Position numbers and translations under genes: made by a program. Positions 10,337 to 20,805 of a DNA stretch of 26,959 nt are shown piece by piece. The notes beneath the pieces are model-generated. The model worked only from the letters and a program-made list of their open reading frames with translations, ran no database searches and had not been told where the DNA came from. Source of the DNA: Geosiphon pyriformis (Eukaryota > Glomeromycota > Glomeromycetes > Archaeosporales > Geosiphonaceae); contig JAAOMT010000302.1 of assembly GCA_016748015.1 (NCBI GenBank), positions 247,740 through 274,698 of the forward strand, read 5' to 3'. Position 1 is the first letter of the stretch, and each line of letters opens with the position of its first letter.

Positions 10337-11762
10337 GTAATTTTTATTTTTATTTTTATTTATTAGATAAAGGTAATTCAGAATTTAAAAATCTTGCTCA
10401 ATAATATTTAATAATACAACTTATTAATAAAAAAAATTATATAAATTATTTATTTTTAATATTCGTAAAATTTTTATATGTTTATTTTATAATAAATTTT
10501 AAAATTTTTCATAAATTTTGTTAATTATGATGACAATTAAAGTAAATTTTTATTCCTAAAATTAATTAAAAAGATACTAATTTGTTTAATTATCAAGATT
10601 AAAATAATAAGCTAAAAATAGATCAATAATCAGAACATTTTCCCCAAACAGTTATATCACGTGATTAAAGACCCATATAATATACAATTTTTTTTTTCGT
10701 CACTACCTTTCATGCTACTTTCCTTTTCAAAATTTGACTTGATACTCGGTAAGTTTCACAACTAATGAAATCGTATTATATTAAAAAGACCAAATATGAT
10801 GAAATATACTTGTTGATTTCTTGTCTCAAACGCAAAAAACACATGAAAGTTACCTTAGTAAACCTCTAAGAAGTTCTGACCTTTCTTTCCACGCTTTAAT
10901 TTGTCTGTGGTGTTTTGGGAAAATAATTTTGCTCATTCTTAATACTGTTTTGTTCTAATCGGAACCCGCGCGTTATACCAGACCATTAAATATCGATCCA
11001 TCCCATCATGATAAATTGCCAAATCAAAAGGTATTTTAAACTTTCATACTTTTCAAATTCGAATTTCCTATGAGAGAATCCATTCAGAAAAATCGAAATG
11101 ATTATTTAATTTTAATCTGTCAATCCACTGAATTTTTTGCTTATGTTGAAATCATTTATTAATATACATTTATGATCGATTAAAAAAACTCATTTAATTC
11201 TATTCATTCTTATTTTGCCACGTTTTATACCATGAGATTACTAATATTGCTGTTTGATTTTTGCTTTCCAATTCTCCACAATTTATACGATTCAAAAAAA
11301 ATGGGTTTTAATGGTCAGATTATTTTACTGGTAAGTGTTAACATTATATGAGCGTGACCCTTGAGCTTTTATAGAAGGAAATATTAAACATCTCATACTA
11401 CTTATCTAAAACAGAATAACCCTCTCCTATTCTTAAGTGTTTAATACAATGAACTTTGAAGTTTCTCGAGGTCATAATCAGAAATCGGGGATGGGGTGCA
11501 AACGCTCTTACATTCTTTTTCGCTGAATATTTTTGTTAATTCTAGTATAAATGCGTTAATTCTGATTCTAACAAATTGCAAGGGAATTAGTGGAAGATTT
11601 TTAATATATTTGTCTTAAAGCTGGGACTCAATAGGTTCAGATTAATTAAAGCTTACAGGTTTTTAAATAATCCTAAAACAGTCCTTGACAAAATTTTCTC
11701 GGTAAACTACACAAACATCTTGGCATTAACTCCAAAAGAGACTTTTCGTCTAACTTGCTTAT
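10337..11762. other. intergenic region 3' of the ASCC2 homologue
   Basis: No gene is supported. The half nearest the gene is less AT-rich. It contains a perfect 10-bp palindrome, ATCACGTGAT, at 10656-10665 with a CACGTG E-box core. An open but ATG-less minus-strand frame of 57 codons lies at 11441-11614. An ATG plus nine codons at 11301-11330 is followed by a consensus GTAAGT. The last few hundred bases probably include the 3' UTR of the ASCC2 homologue, but I could not place a polyadenylation signal with confidence. Confidence 0.4.
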
Positions 11763-14625
11763 TTAGGAATCTAAAGGCAAAGAGCCGAAACCTTTCCCCA
11801 TTTTCCTAGAATGTGCATTTTTACGATTATGATTTGCCCCCCTTCCCTTATGTCTCTCTTTTTGCGCTCGACTAGCTGTATTTCCACCTTCACCTCCCCT
11901 ATGAGGTGCTTTTCCACGAGTATTTCCCCTGCCCCGACCCTGATTTGATGTTGCAGCGTAACGCTCTGATTGGCTGCTAGATTGATCTTCATCATTATCA
12001 AGAAATTCTTGTTGCCCTCTCCATTCATACTTCTCGAGCAATCTATCCTTCCTGGGCTATATTTTAATCCCAAATCAGACGTTTAAAGATGGGTGAAAAA
12101 AAAACTAATGAACCGTTAGAATCAAACAGAGGACTTACATTTCTTTGAAACATGATGAACCATCCTTCAAGTTGTTCATCAGTCATCTGGGTAATTCTAC
12201 GGAGTTCTTCACGTTTCTTTGACTTTCTTACTTGGTTAGTTCTTTCAAATACAGATGGATCCGTAGTATAAGTCTTAATGAGCTCACTTTCGTGAATAAT
12301 GCCTGGGTCAATCTTTATGATTTTTTTTACCGTTATCATGTGTCACGAGAAACACCGAACAAAAAATAAAGCTAAACGTAGAAGCAGCGGAGGTTTATCC
12401 TACCTGGTCTCCATGCCTTTGGCTATCTTGTGACTCCTCAAGCTCATCAAGTAAATGAATATCAACGGCACCAGTTTTTAACCCGCTAGTGTCGTAAGTG
12501 TCATCATATTCATCTTCATACATATTGTACGCATTCTCTATGATCGACTCTCTGTAAGAATCAACAAATGATTTATCATCCAATAGCCTTTCAGCCGTTC
12601 CACGACTAAAATTCCAATACCAATGAGTTATGTTTGTAAGCCCAAAGTCCGAATCTAACTAAGATCTTGATTATTAGGCGAACATACTTTTTTTTACCCT
12701 GGTGCAAGCGTGAAAGATCGACTGTTCTTCCAGAAAATACATTGAACTCTTCATCATCATCGAAAATGTTGTGGCGATTAGCAAGAGGGCTCTCTTCTGT
12801 GAAGGATTATAGGGAAAGTGTATCAACATTATAATATATGGGTTAAACCTGATAATGTTGCAATTTATCAGGTACAAACCTACAAGATCAGTTTCCATAT
12901 TCTCGACACCGCGGTTAAATTGGGTTGGGAGACTGGTAAAGACAAGAGTTCATCATATGAAATGGTTTACAGATTGAAAAGGTTCTATTCATACCGTGGT
13001 AACGATCGATCCAATATCTCGAGGTCACCTGGCAAGGTATTCTCTAATAAATGATTGATAACCGTCTCGGGATTTTCATTTAGACTAATCAAACATGCCT
13101 CTACAAATCCCTCACCAAGTTCAGGAAAAACGTTGCGAACTTGTGAAATGAGCGATAGCCGTTTGGCATTTTCCTTTGAATATATTATTAAGATAAATAA
13201 AACCTTTTGATGTTTTGATTCTAAGATGAGTTAAAATATAGCAAATGAAGTAAACCTCAACAGCTCGCTCCAATGGAGATGGTTTTTGATGCTTGACCCT
13301 CCCGTTTACCATTAAGATCTTATTCTTCATCTGTTCAGCTCTTTTACGTCTGGGTGGTGTCTCTTGAACCATATTCCGCATCATCTCTAAAGATTTATTC
13401 ACATAATCTATCCGGGCATCTTCGGTGTGAAAAAATTAAGGGTGACTATGATTTCAATTCAAATATATCAAAAAGTTAAGGTCTTATGCTTAGCCCCAAA
13501 AGGATATCCATTAAGCACCTCATCCTTAATCCTGGTCAGTTTTGCGCTCAAATTGAATTCAATTTCAAGATCAAGAATTAGTGGGGCATCCACAAATGAT
13601 AGAACCGGTTTTTCTAAAATTGATTGTTCAATAATCCAGAATAAGACATCATTCATACGGTCCAACGTCGCTTGTATTTGAGCATGGTTGGTCAGCTTTT
13701 TATCAGATTCCTTAAATATTGAGTTATCCCCTACTTCCACAGTAAACCCTACTGGACTGAAATAAGACGCCTCGATCATATGATATATTAATGAAACTAA
13801 CGCGTGTTTTAGAATGTTTAAAATCCTAGCAAATTCTTTGGTATTCTCGGGGCTCATAGTATTAGATATAGAAGGGAGAGTAAACTCGTAAAAAGATTTA
13901 ACAACTTTTAAAAGACTTTGGTCTTCCCCAGATCCTGGTAGATTACTATAGATACTGGCTACTACCTTTGATATTGAGAACAAACAATCCAGCGTTATTG
14001 CAACATCAATCATTTGTAAGATATATTTTTTATAAGATTCCAAGGCATGATTTTGCAAGTCAACCTCATTATTGGCTTTTGCTTCCTCAATTTTCTGCTT
14101 TAATGACTTGATATGATCAATTATTATACCAGAAAAGCTTTCAAAATCTTGGATCACGCTCGGTACCAGTAAAATTAGATTATCAAAGAATTCTCGTGCG
14201 TGGTCGAAATTTGATTTTCCATAATTTACCAAAAAATCAAGCAGAAGAGGAACTGAGAGAAATTTGAGCTTGTATAAAGCGTCCATAAGACTTTTCCCTT
14301 GAATTAGGTTGATGATATCAAGTTTAGGCTGAGAACAACGTAATAACACTAACAAGACCTTTTTGTCTAAGGGCATTTCTGTTGATTTAGCAGTGCGTTC
14401 CAGTATAAGTAATTCTTGGAAGTCTGCACGAATTTTTAAAAAAGTCTCTATAAATGTTCGAAGGGATTCGTTTTCTATGAGGTGCTTCGCGAACTCATGA
14501 TCCGGTAATTTCAGAAGAATGGATAGATTACTTTTCCACAAATTAAGAGCTTGCTCCCAGTCAGCTTCTGTGACATTCTGAGCTACGTGCCGATCAATAA
14601 AAGGTGGAAAAAGAAGCTTTGTCAT
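11763..14625 (-). CDS. ASCC2: ASCC2/Cue3 (Rqt3) homologue, CUE-domain protein, 8 exons, 765 aa
   Basis: ASCC2 is a subunit of the ASC-1 complex. Its yeast counterpart Cue3/Rqt3 is part of the RQT complex, which binds polyubiquitin on collided ribosomes and works with the Slh1/ASCC3 helicase. Exons: 14625-13508, 13424-13256, 13173-12995, 12932-12880, 12796-12688, 12605-12404, 12312-12139 and 12056-11763 (TAA). All phases agree, and the spliced length of 765 aa is close to human ASCC2 (757). Exon 1 (residues 1-373) carries the conserved helical N-terminal region, e.g. 'LLKLPDHEFAKHLIENESL' and 'LLLDFLVNYGKSNFD'. Residues about 435-478 form the CUE domain ('ISQVRNVFPELGEGFVEACL', then 'NPETVINHLLENTLP'). 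Next come 'NRHNIFDDDEEFNVFSG', the acidic 'YEDEYDDTYD' (572-581) and a basic RG-rich C-terminus with 'GANHNRK', all hallmarks of ASCC2. The ATG at 14625 has A at -3; the frame is open upstream but without another ATG. Family assignment is firm; single splice sites are inferred. Confidence 0.93.
13425..13507 (-). other. U12-type AT-AC intron (intron 1 of the ASCC2 homologue)
   Basis: Read on the minus strand, the intron starts ATATCCTTTT, the consensus minor-spliceosome donor. It ends CCCTTAATTTTTTCACAC: a branch-site-like CCCTTAAT about 11-12 nt before a terminal AC. It is 83 nt long. Removing it joins phase 2 to phase 2 and makes Gly-373 from GG+C, followed by 'EDARIDYVNKSLEMM', which continues the ASCC2 alignment. 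The GT donor at 13518 is phase 0 and cannot be joined to the correct downstream frame by a nearby AG. Confidence 0.8.
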
Positions 14626-15740
14626 GGTTTTTGACTCAAAAAAATTATCACAAAATGTATAACACTGAATCTCAAAGTATATAGACAATAATGCTAAATA
14701 TAGCCTTTTTTAATCAAGCAGATTGTAGTTTCAAAAAGTTAACTTTCAAGATTAAAAATAAAAAATAGTTAAATATATTTTGATTGGCATTTTTAAAGTT
14801 AATATATTTATTGACATTTGGTTTTAAAGTTGTATTTTACATTATATTAATTATTATACTTATTTTTAATTTTATTAATTAAATTTTATTGTTTAATTAA
14901 TTATAAAAACATATTAATTATATTGTTATAGTGTATAGTAGACTAATAGGAACAAAATATAAAACAAAATATAATTCCAAATACTTAATTCTATTTTGTA
15001 TAAAATATAAAAAAGTATAAAAAAATTATCTTTTTCTTATTGATTTTTTGACCATAATAAAAGCCAAAAAAAAATTATTACTTTTTTTTTATTTTGTTTT
15101 TTTTTTATATTATTTTTTTTAATGTATTCTTATTTATAAAAATAGACCAGACAATTTTTTTACTGGTGTTTTAAACAGTAAAAAGATTAAAGTAAAAACT
15201 TGTTTTAGCATTAAAAAAAAGTAAAATATATATGTATATATATTAAATAATTTAAATAAAAAAACCAAAAAACTTGTAATTAAAGTTAGCAATATTAATT
15301 TATTTAAAAAATTATTGGTTGTAATTAATTTTAGGTTTAAAATTGATTTGGCTCTTAAGTTTAAAACAATAAAATAGAAAATAAAACAAATAATATTAGT
15401 GATTTATTAAATATTAAGAATTTTAAAAATATAGTAATAAAAAAAAATTTTTTTATTAAGTTTAATATTATAAATAATCAAAAAACTATGAATAAAATAA
15501 CCTTAAAAAAATTTTTTAAACAATTTTTTTTTAAAATTTTAAGTAATAATAAATTGTTTTTTAAATTATTACTATTAAAAAACTTTTTTAGCAAATAAAT
15601 AGTTTTGAAAATAGTCTTATTTTTCAAAATTTTCAAATATTATTAAGTTAATATTTACTTTTAATTAAAGCTTAAATAAAACAAAAAATTAATAAAAATT
15701 AAGCAGATTATAATAAATAGTAATTTAAAAAAAGTAAATA
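14626..15740. other. AT-rich upstream region of the ASCC2 homologue
   Basis: This is extremely AT-rich sequence with A/T runs and no reading frame of note. The part next to 14625 must contain the promoter and 5' UTR of the minus-strand gene, but no individual element can be picked out from such composition. Confidence 0.5.
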
Positions 15741-15742
15741 TA

Positions 15743-17082
15743 CAGTGAACTTTTTTTATAATCACATTTTTTGGTCAGCATATTTGTGATAACTATAGAG
15801 AGATGGAACTATAAAAAATGATTAATATTTGTTAATAAAATCACAACTATTATCTATTATTAACTCTTTAATACTTTTTTTAAGTAATCATGTTTTTAAA
15901 GCTTATCAAGTTAATTATGTAACAGCTTAATAAATATTCTTCAAGAAGTTAGAAATATATTGTATTGTGTACAGTTTTGTTTATATTGGGTTGGGTACAT
16001 TACCATTTATAATTAGCATTTTTAAAACATGATATGTTGAGTCTAAGTCTGAATTTTCATTCTGCATAATTATGTTTGGATTATGAAAAGCATTCAACAT
16101 GGATTTATTTGCCCCAAAAAAGTTGATTTTTAATACATCTTTAAAACTATCAGTCAAACTTTTACTTGTTAATACTAAATATTGGTTGAATGATGAATAT
16201 GATTATTAGTATAGAGCTCTTTTTTAATCACAAATGCCAAAGTTGGTATGAAAATGTATTTATTAGGTATATATCAAAATTTTCATGCTCTGAGTTTTAT
16301 TATTGGTCACATTTTTTTTCCTAAGAAAAGATAAATTCAAACTTTGTTCCCAGTTGATTTGTTCAAGCAATGTCCCATTAACAAACTTGTTCTCAGAAAA
16401 TTCCATTGGGCCATTATTCTCACTTGTAGGTTTGTTAATTTCTTCTTTCAATACAGAGAAAAAGTAATTTTGTTAGCCAAAATTTAATCCAGAGTAACTT
16501 CATCAATATCTGCAGCAATAGTCTTTAAAGCACTACTAGCCTCTAAAGCACCACCAGTCTCCAAAGCACCAAGAGCAGCAATACTGTACCATATGTTAAC
16601 TATTATTAAAACTTTTATAATATTCACAAATAACAAGCCAGATATAATAATTCTATCATTGTCTTCTGATGGCAATAACAGCTTATAAAGAAGAAGAGTA
16701 ATTAAATGTTGTAATATTTCAGAAATTTTGTTTAGTGTTCTACAATTGTTTCCAGAAACTTCTCTAATTTTTTTTACTATCATAAAAAGAATAATTTCTA
16801 TTGATAAATTGGGAAATTTCCCTGACTGTACATGTCTAATTAAATATAAGATAATATCTAATGTTTATATCTAATATCATATAATTATAGTGTAACTATA
16901 GAAAGTGAAAATTACTTATATTTTGCTATCATATTTGTGAGAATAGGGACTATAAAAAAATATATATAGTAAAAGTGACTATAAAGAGATAATATTATAT
17001 ATAAATGGTTTTGGTTTTTAAAAAAATATGATTATAAAAAAATAATGACTATAATCAAAAAGACTATAGAGAAAGTTCACTG
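15743..17082. mobile_element. TA-flanked terminal-inverted-repeat DNA transposon, Tc1/mariner-pogo type, decayed
   Basis: The ends are inverted copies beginning CAGTGAAC: 15743 inward and 17082 inward agree at 18 of the first 21 positions. Each end abuts TA (15741-15742 and 17083-17084), the target duplication of the Tc1/mariner superfamily. The element is 1340 bp. Just inside the ends a motif ACTATA(A/G)A recurs, at about 15792, 15808, 16895, 16949, 16978, 17048 and 17063, which resembles subterminal transposase-binding repeats. A block containing CATATTTGTGA occurs near both ends in the same orientation. No intact DDE transposase is visible, so this is a non-autonomous or decayed copy. The superfamily is inferred from end sequence and TA duplication only. 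Confidence 0.75.
15985..16783 (-). pseudogene. decayed reading frames inside the TIR element
   Basis: Three minus-strand segments follow each other: 16783-16484 (99 codons from ATG), 16451-16263 (62 codons) and about 16205-15985 (open, no ATG). Their composition is mixed and not repeat-derived. The first ends in an alanine/threonine-rich tail built of short 'GALE..GALEASSALK' near-repeats. I do not recognise a helix-turn-helix, a DDE catalytic pattern or any other domain. They may be the remains of a transposase C-terminus or of unrelated cargo. Confidence 0.35.
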
Positions 17083-17084
17083 TA

Positions 17085-18020
17085 TATTTAAATTAAAAAA
17101 TAATTATTAAAAATTTTTTTTTAATGTTTTTAAATCTGTATTTTCTATTGTGTTTTTTAAATTTAGTAAAATTATTTCTATTAAGATACAATTTATTGAT
17201 TTGTAACAAAAAATATAATAAAATTTAAAAGCAATATTGTTGTTAAATTAGTAATAAATTAATATTTATAAATTTAATATATATAATTAGAATTAATATA
17301 GACAAATAAACATAAGTATTTAAAAATTAATTTTAAACACTATTTTACACTTTTTTAATAAATACTATAACTTATAATTTTTTTAATTTTTTATTATTAT
17401 ATAATAAAAAAACATGTATAATTAAATATAATTTATTTTTTATGTTTATATTTATTATATAGTAATTTGCTTTAAGTTTAAAAAAGCTAAAAATATTATT
17501 ATTTGTTTGATTTCAATTTTTAAAAATATTAATTTATGCTAAATAAATTTGTTTAAACAAATATATACAGTATTATTAGTGATTTTTATTATCATATAAG
17601 AACATTTTTTAACTTAATTGATAATATATATTACTATAATTATAATTATTAAATATAGTATATTATAAATATATAAACTATTTTAGTAATTAAGAAAACA
17701 AAAAAGATGCATTGTAAAGTCATTAAAAAAAATTGTGAAAGCAAAACATAATTAAAATAGTTTTTAATTAAACTTTTAATTATTGAGATTATTTTTTAAA
17801 CAATATAATATTTTATTAGTTTAATTAATGTTTAATAACTTGTTTAATAAAACAAAACATATTATAAAATAGTAATAATACATAATTTAAAGAACAAAAA
17901 TAATAATAACTTGAAATAATAATAATAAATATATGAAAGATCAAAAATAACATGATTTCAAATAATAATAAAAAATATAAAAAACATACTAAAAATTGTA
18001 ATAATAAGTATTTAAAGCAT
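17085..18020. other. AT-rich stretch between the two transposable elements
   Basis: No gene or RNA feature is seen. The sequence is nearly all A and T, apart from scattered short mixed segments. The five bases before the LTR (AGCAT, 18016-18020) would be the retroelement target duplication, which cannot be checked because the 3' flank is outside the window. Confidence 0.5.
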
Positions 18021-18120
18021 TGTTACGGTTTAAGAATTTAGCAAAAAGAATCATAAAAATAATACAAACTATTCAATCATAATATAACACAGTAATAATC
18101 TTAGAAAGGTAATAATTAAC

Positions 18121-18212
18121 ATAGTAGCAAACACCATCTCGTAATAGTGGCAAGCACCAGTTCACAATAGCAGCCAACACCAACTGGTAATAGCAGCAAA
18201 CACCAAGTTGAA
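18121..18212 (+). repeat. 23-bp x 4 tandem repeat inside the LTR
   Basis: Four consecutive 23-bp units each begin ATAG(T/C)(A/G)GC and contain CACCA. They start at 18121, 18144, 18167 and 18190. The 3' LTR enters the same repeat just before the window ends. In LTRs such arrays are often U3 enhancer repeats; that role here is inference. Confidence 0.85.
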
Positions 18213-18253
18213 ATATCAAAAAAAAAGTATTTTCTCGTAAAACTACAAACATG

Positions 18254-18261
18254 TATATATA
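18254..18261 (+). promoter_or_regulatory. possible LTR TATA box
   Basis: TATATATA lies 40 bp after the 23-bp repeats and would be a natural U3 promoter element. In AT-rich DNA the motif alone is weak evidence. Confidence 0.25.
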
Positions 18262-18880
18262 CAGTAGTTTTAATATTGGGAAATAATCAATCAAGTAATA
18301 AAAATCATAACTTATCAAGCAACAGATCCAATTTTATCCAACAAACTCCACTTTAAATCATACTTTCAAATTAAATATCCTAAGAAACCTTTAAAAATCA
18401 AAAAGAAATGAAAAAAAATATTTAAAACGGAACTATCACAACCCAAAGTATTAAGAAACTTACTTATTGAATGAAACTATCATTCATCAACTGAATCCCT
18501 TGGAAGAATAATCCTTGATCAAGATTATTCACATTGTTATTAATTGATAAAAGCTTTATTGTGAGAATTAGAAAAGTGCTAAAGACCATTAACATTCTGT
18601 GTTTCTAGATTAGAGAAACACATCAGACAATTGCAAGGATAGCCTCAGAGAAGACCCCAGACAGTGGGTAGATTTCAGTTCAGCCTCTGAGAAGGAGTAC
18701 ATAAACACACACAACAATCAAGAATTAAAGAATAACTTACATCGCAACAGTAAAAAGAAAGCCTTCAGTGTAACAGTGACATTATCACACAAATAGAATT
18801 AAGGAACTCACGAAAGACTGATTGCAATTAAAGCAGGATATCAGCAATTAAATATAACAAGAAAACTATCCCGTAATATT

Positions 18881-18896
18881 TGGTGAACTCTACGAG
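18881..18896 (+). other. candidate tRNA primer-binding site
   Basis: TGGTGAACTCTACGAG begins two bases after the inferred LTR end and starts with the expected TGG, complementary to a tRNA CCA end. I cannot name the matching tRNA from memory. Confidence 0.5.
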
Positions 18897-18960
18897 AAAA
18901 GAAAATCAAAAAGGAAATAATAATTAGCAATAATTCATTGCTAAAAAGAAAAAGACAAAA

Positions 18961-20553
18961 GTGGCGACAAAAACTCCTAATCTTACTGTTCTTGAATTCT
19001 GCTGTGCTATTTACACACAAAATCAAAGTGATCTTGGATTATCAGAAGGGTGTTGTCCAGCAGAATCTGCTCTCACTTATTATATCAACGCCAGAATAAA
19101 TTATCATATAGGAAAGGAAGAAGAACCACACGATGCAAAACTTGGATTGTATAGAGAATTATCACAATACACTACAAAAGAAGTAGCAGTAATAGCCGCA
19201 ATTATTGTCAAAATCCATCGAGAAATTGAGCAATACGCCAATAAAAATTTTCCAATATCTACAGGAAACACTAGGGAACATGCCAACAAAACCAAAGAAA
19301 ATTTAGAAACTAATCAGAAAAGTAACCAGCAAAAACTAGGAACACCAGCTCAAACGCCAAAGAAAACTGTCACTCAATCAATAAAGAAACAACGTATTTA
19401 TTCACCAGAAGATAAATCATACCATTTTTCACTAGAAAATAAGATACAAATTCTATTAGGAGCTGTATCAACATCAATATCAACTCCACAAACGCCAAAA
19501 ACTCCTAGTTATACTGATAAAATTAAACAACATAACTGGGAAGACATACCAATTACAGGAGGATATTCATTACTATTTCAAAACCCTCTTTTTCAGCCAA
19601 AATTTAGAATGGGGTTTGAAAACCATGAAAAGGAGTCTGAATCGGAATCTGAAAAAGAGACCAGCGAAAAAACAATCACAAGACCAGTTACTGAAACAAG
19701 CAGCCAGTCCAAAAACCAAGAAACTTGTGATCAAGAGGAAGAACTGGATATAAGGGAAGCCACCTTTAGGAACGCTCAAGAAAATATCATCCCACCTTCT
19801 CTTAGACCAATAAACCCACCAGCAGAAAACGGCAACAAAATGACCACACCATACATTGCAAGACTAACAGATTTCTCAGAAGAGAAAGAAAAAACGGACA
19901 TGCACACATGGCTCAGAGAAGCACAAAAAGCCATCCAGACAAATAACTGGAATGACCAAAGAGCAATTCAAACATTATCTTTCTTCCTGAAAGGCACAGC
20001 CAACTCGTGGTATCAAAGTCTGGAAACAAAACCCACAAGCTTCGCCGAATTTAAAAATGCACTCCTGGAGTATTTTAACAACCCAAACGCCATAATCCAA
20101 CTACAGAACAAATTCAATACTATCAAGCAAAATACCAGTGAAACTGTCACCCAATACCTTGCTCGATTCAATCAAATTTGCCATCAGATTGAAGCGATTG
20201 AACAAGGATACTACACTGATTCTCAGGTTTTAAATCAGTTTATTAGAGGATTAAAAAGCAGCATTTTAGGAAGAGTACGCTCTGCCCACCCTAATTTCTT
20301 ACCAGAAGCCATTACGCTTGCCAGAGCCCTTGAATCGGCTAAGAAAGAAGCTAACCATAGTCAAATGGTTAACATGGTAATGGAGGAAAATAAGACAGAA
20401 ACATTAGAGAAAAGAGTAACGCGATTAGGGGAGGAACTCTCTAAGAAAATAAAAAGTTACCTCACCCCGGATCTGAGAAAAAATACATACCAACCACCCC
20501 AAAGACACAGCCAGGAAGTCAGCGACAGTCGAAATAATCGCTCGTCGTGCTAG
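18961..20553 (+). pseudogene. gag: retrotransposon Gag (capsid-like) region
   Basis: This is an open frame of 530 codons. The Retrotrans_gag domain lies at about residues 290-440, with the usual pattern: 'WLREAQKAI', then 'FFLKGTANSWYQSL', 'FAEFKNALLEYF' and 'FIRGLKSSI'. The N-terminal half is Ser/Thr/Lys/Glu rich and unassigned. The frame opens after a TAA at 18931 with no ATG. The likely start, GTG at 18961, sits in strong context (A at -3, G at +4), so it is probably a mutated ATG. The next in-frame Met is about 215 residues on. The frame stops at TAG 20551-20553, directly before a zinc knuckle in the same frame, so the stop is probably a mutation. Gag would form the particle shell. Confidence 0.88.
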
Positions 20554-20805
20554 GAATTCAGAACAGAAATGCGCGCCTGCCATTTTTGCAAATGCGTAGG
20601 ACATTTGATTAGTCAATGTCAAATGCGAATAATGCAGGAAGCACGTGAAAATAATTACTATGTGTCACCCCAAATGCCCAGAAACCAGTACATGCCAATA
20701 CCACGCCAATATCCCACCACATATCAAAATCAAGGAGCTTACCAGCAACAGCCCATGATAGCCAATCCAAATTGGCATCCCAAGGCCCAAAATCAGCCCA
20801 TGTGA
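20554..20805 (+). pseudogene. gag: Gag nucleocapsid zinc knuckle (CCHC) segment
   Basis: In the same frame as Gag, after its TAG stop, lies a CX2CX4HX4C knuckle ('CHFCKCVGHLISQC', 20578-20619), the RNA-binding nucleocapsid motif. A Pro/Gln/Asn/Tyr-rich tail follows. It ends at TGA 20803-20805, and the frame reopens immediately into the protease segment. Confidence 0.88.

Larger units (their letters stand above)
18021..18878 (+). repeat. 5' LTR, 858 bp
   Basis: The LTR begins TGTTACGG and ends CCGTAATA, an imperfect inverted pair (one mismatch to CCGTAACA). The start is fixed by alignment with 26843. The end is inferred from that terminal pair and the TGG of a primer site two bases later. It contains a four-unit 23-bp tandem repeat and a TATATATA box-like run. 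Confidence 0.85.

Noticed and set aside
11301-11330. ATG plus nine codons followed by a consensus GTAAGT, resembling a first exon
   Set aside because: No acceptor downstream gives a continuing frame, and ten codons are too few to support a gene.
11441-11614. Open minus-strand frame of 57 codons downstream of ASCC2
   Set aside because: It has no ATG and no convincing splice sites. Frames of this length are expected many times by chance at this composition.
13385-13518. GT-AG alternative for intron 1 of ASCC2 (GTGCTT donor, AG before ATGATG)
   Set aside because: It is phase-compatible but has a poor acceptor and deletes the residues that align with ASCC2 ('ARIDYVNKSLE'). The AT-AC solution keeps them with better motif matches.
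13427-13681. Plus-strand 84-codon frame opposite the ASCC2 homologue
   Set aside because: It is a shadow of exon 1 and intron 1 of the minus-strand gene.
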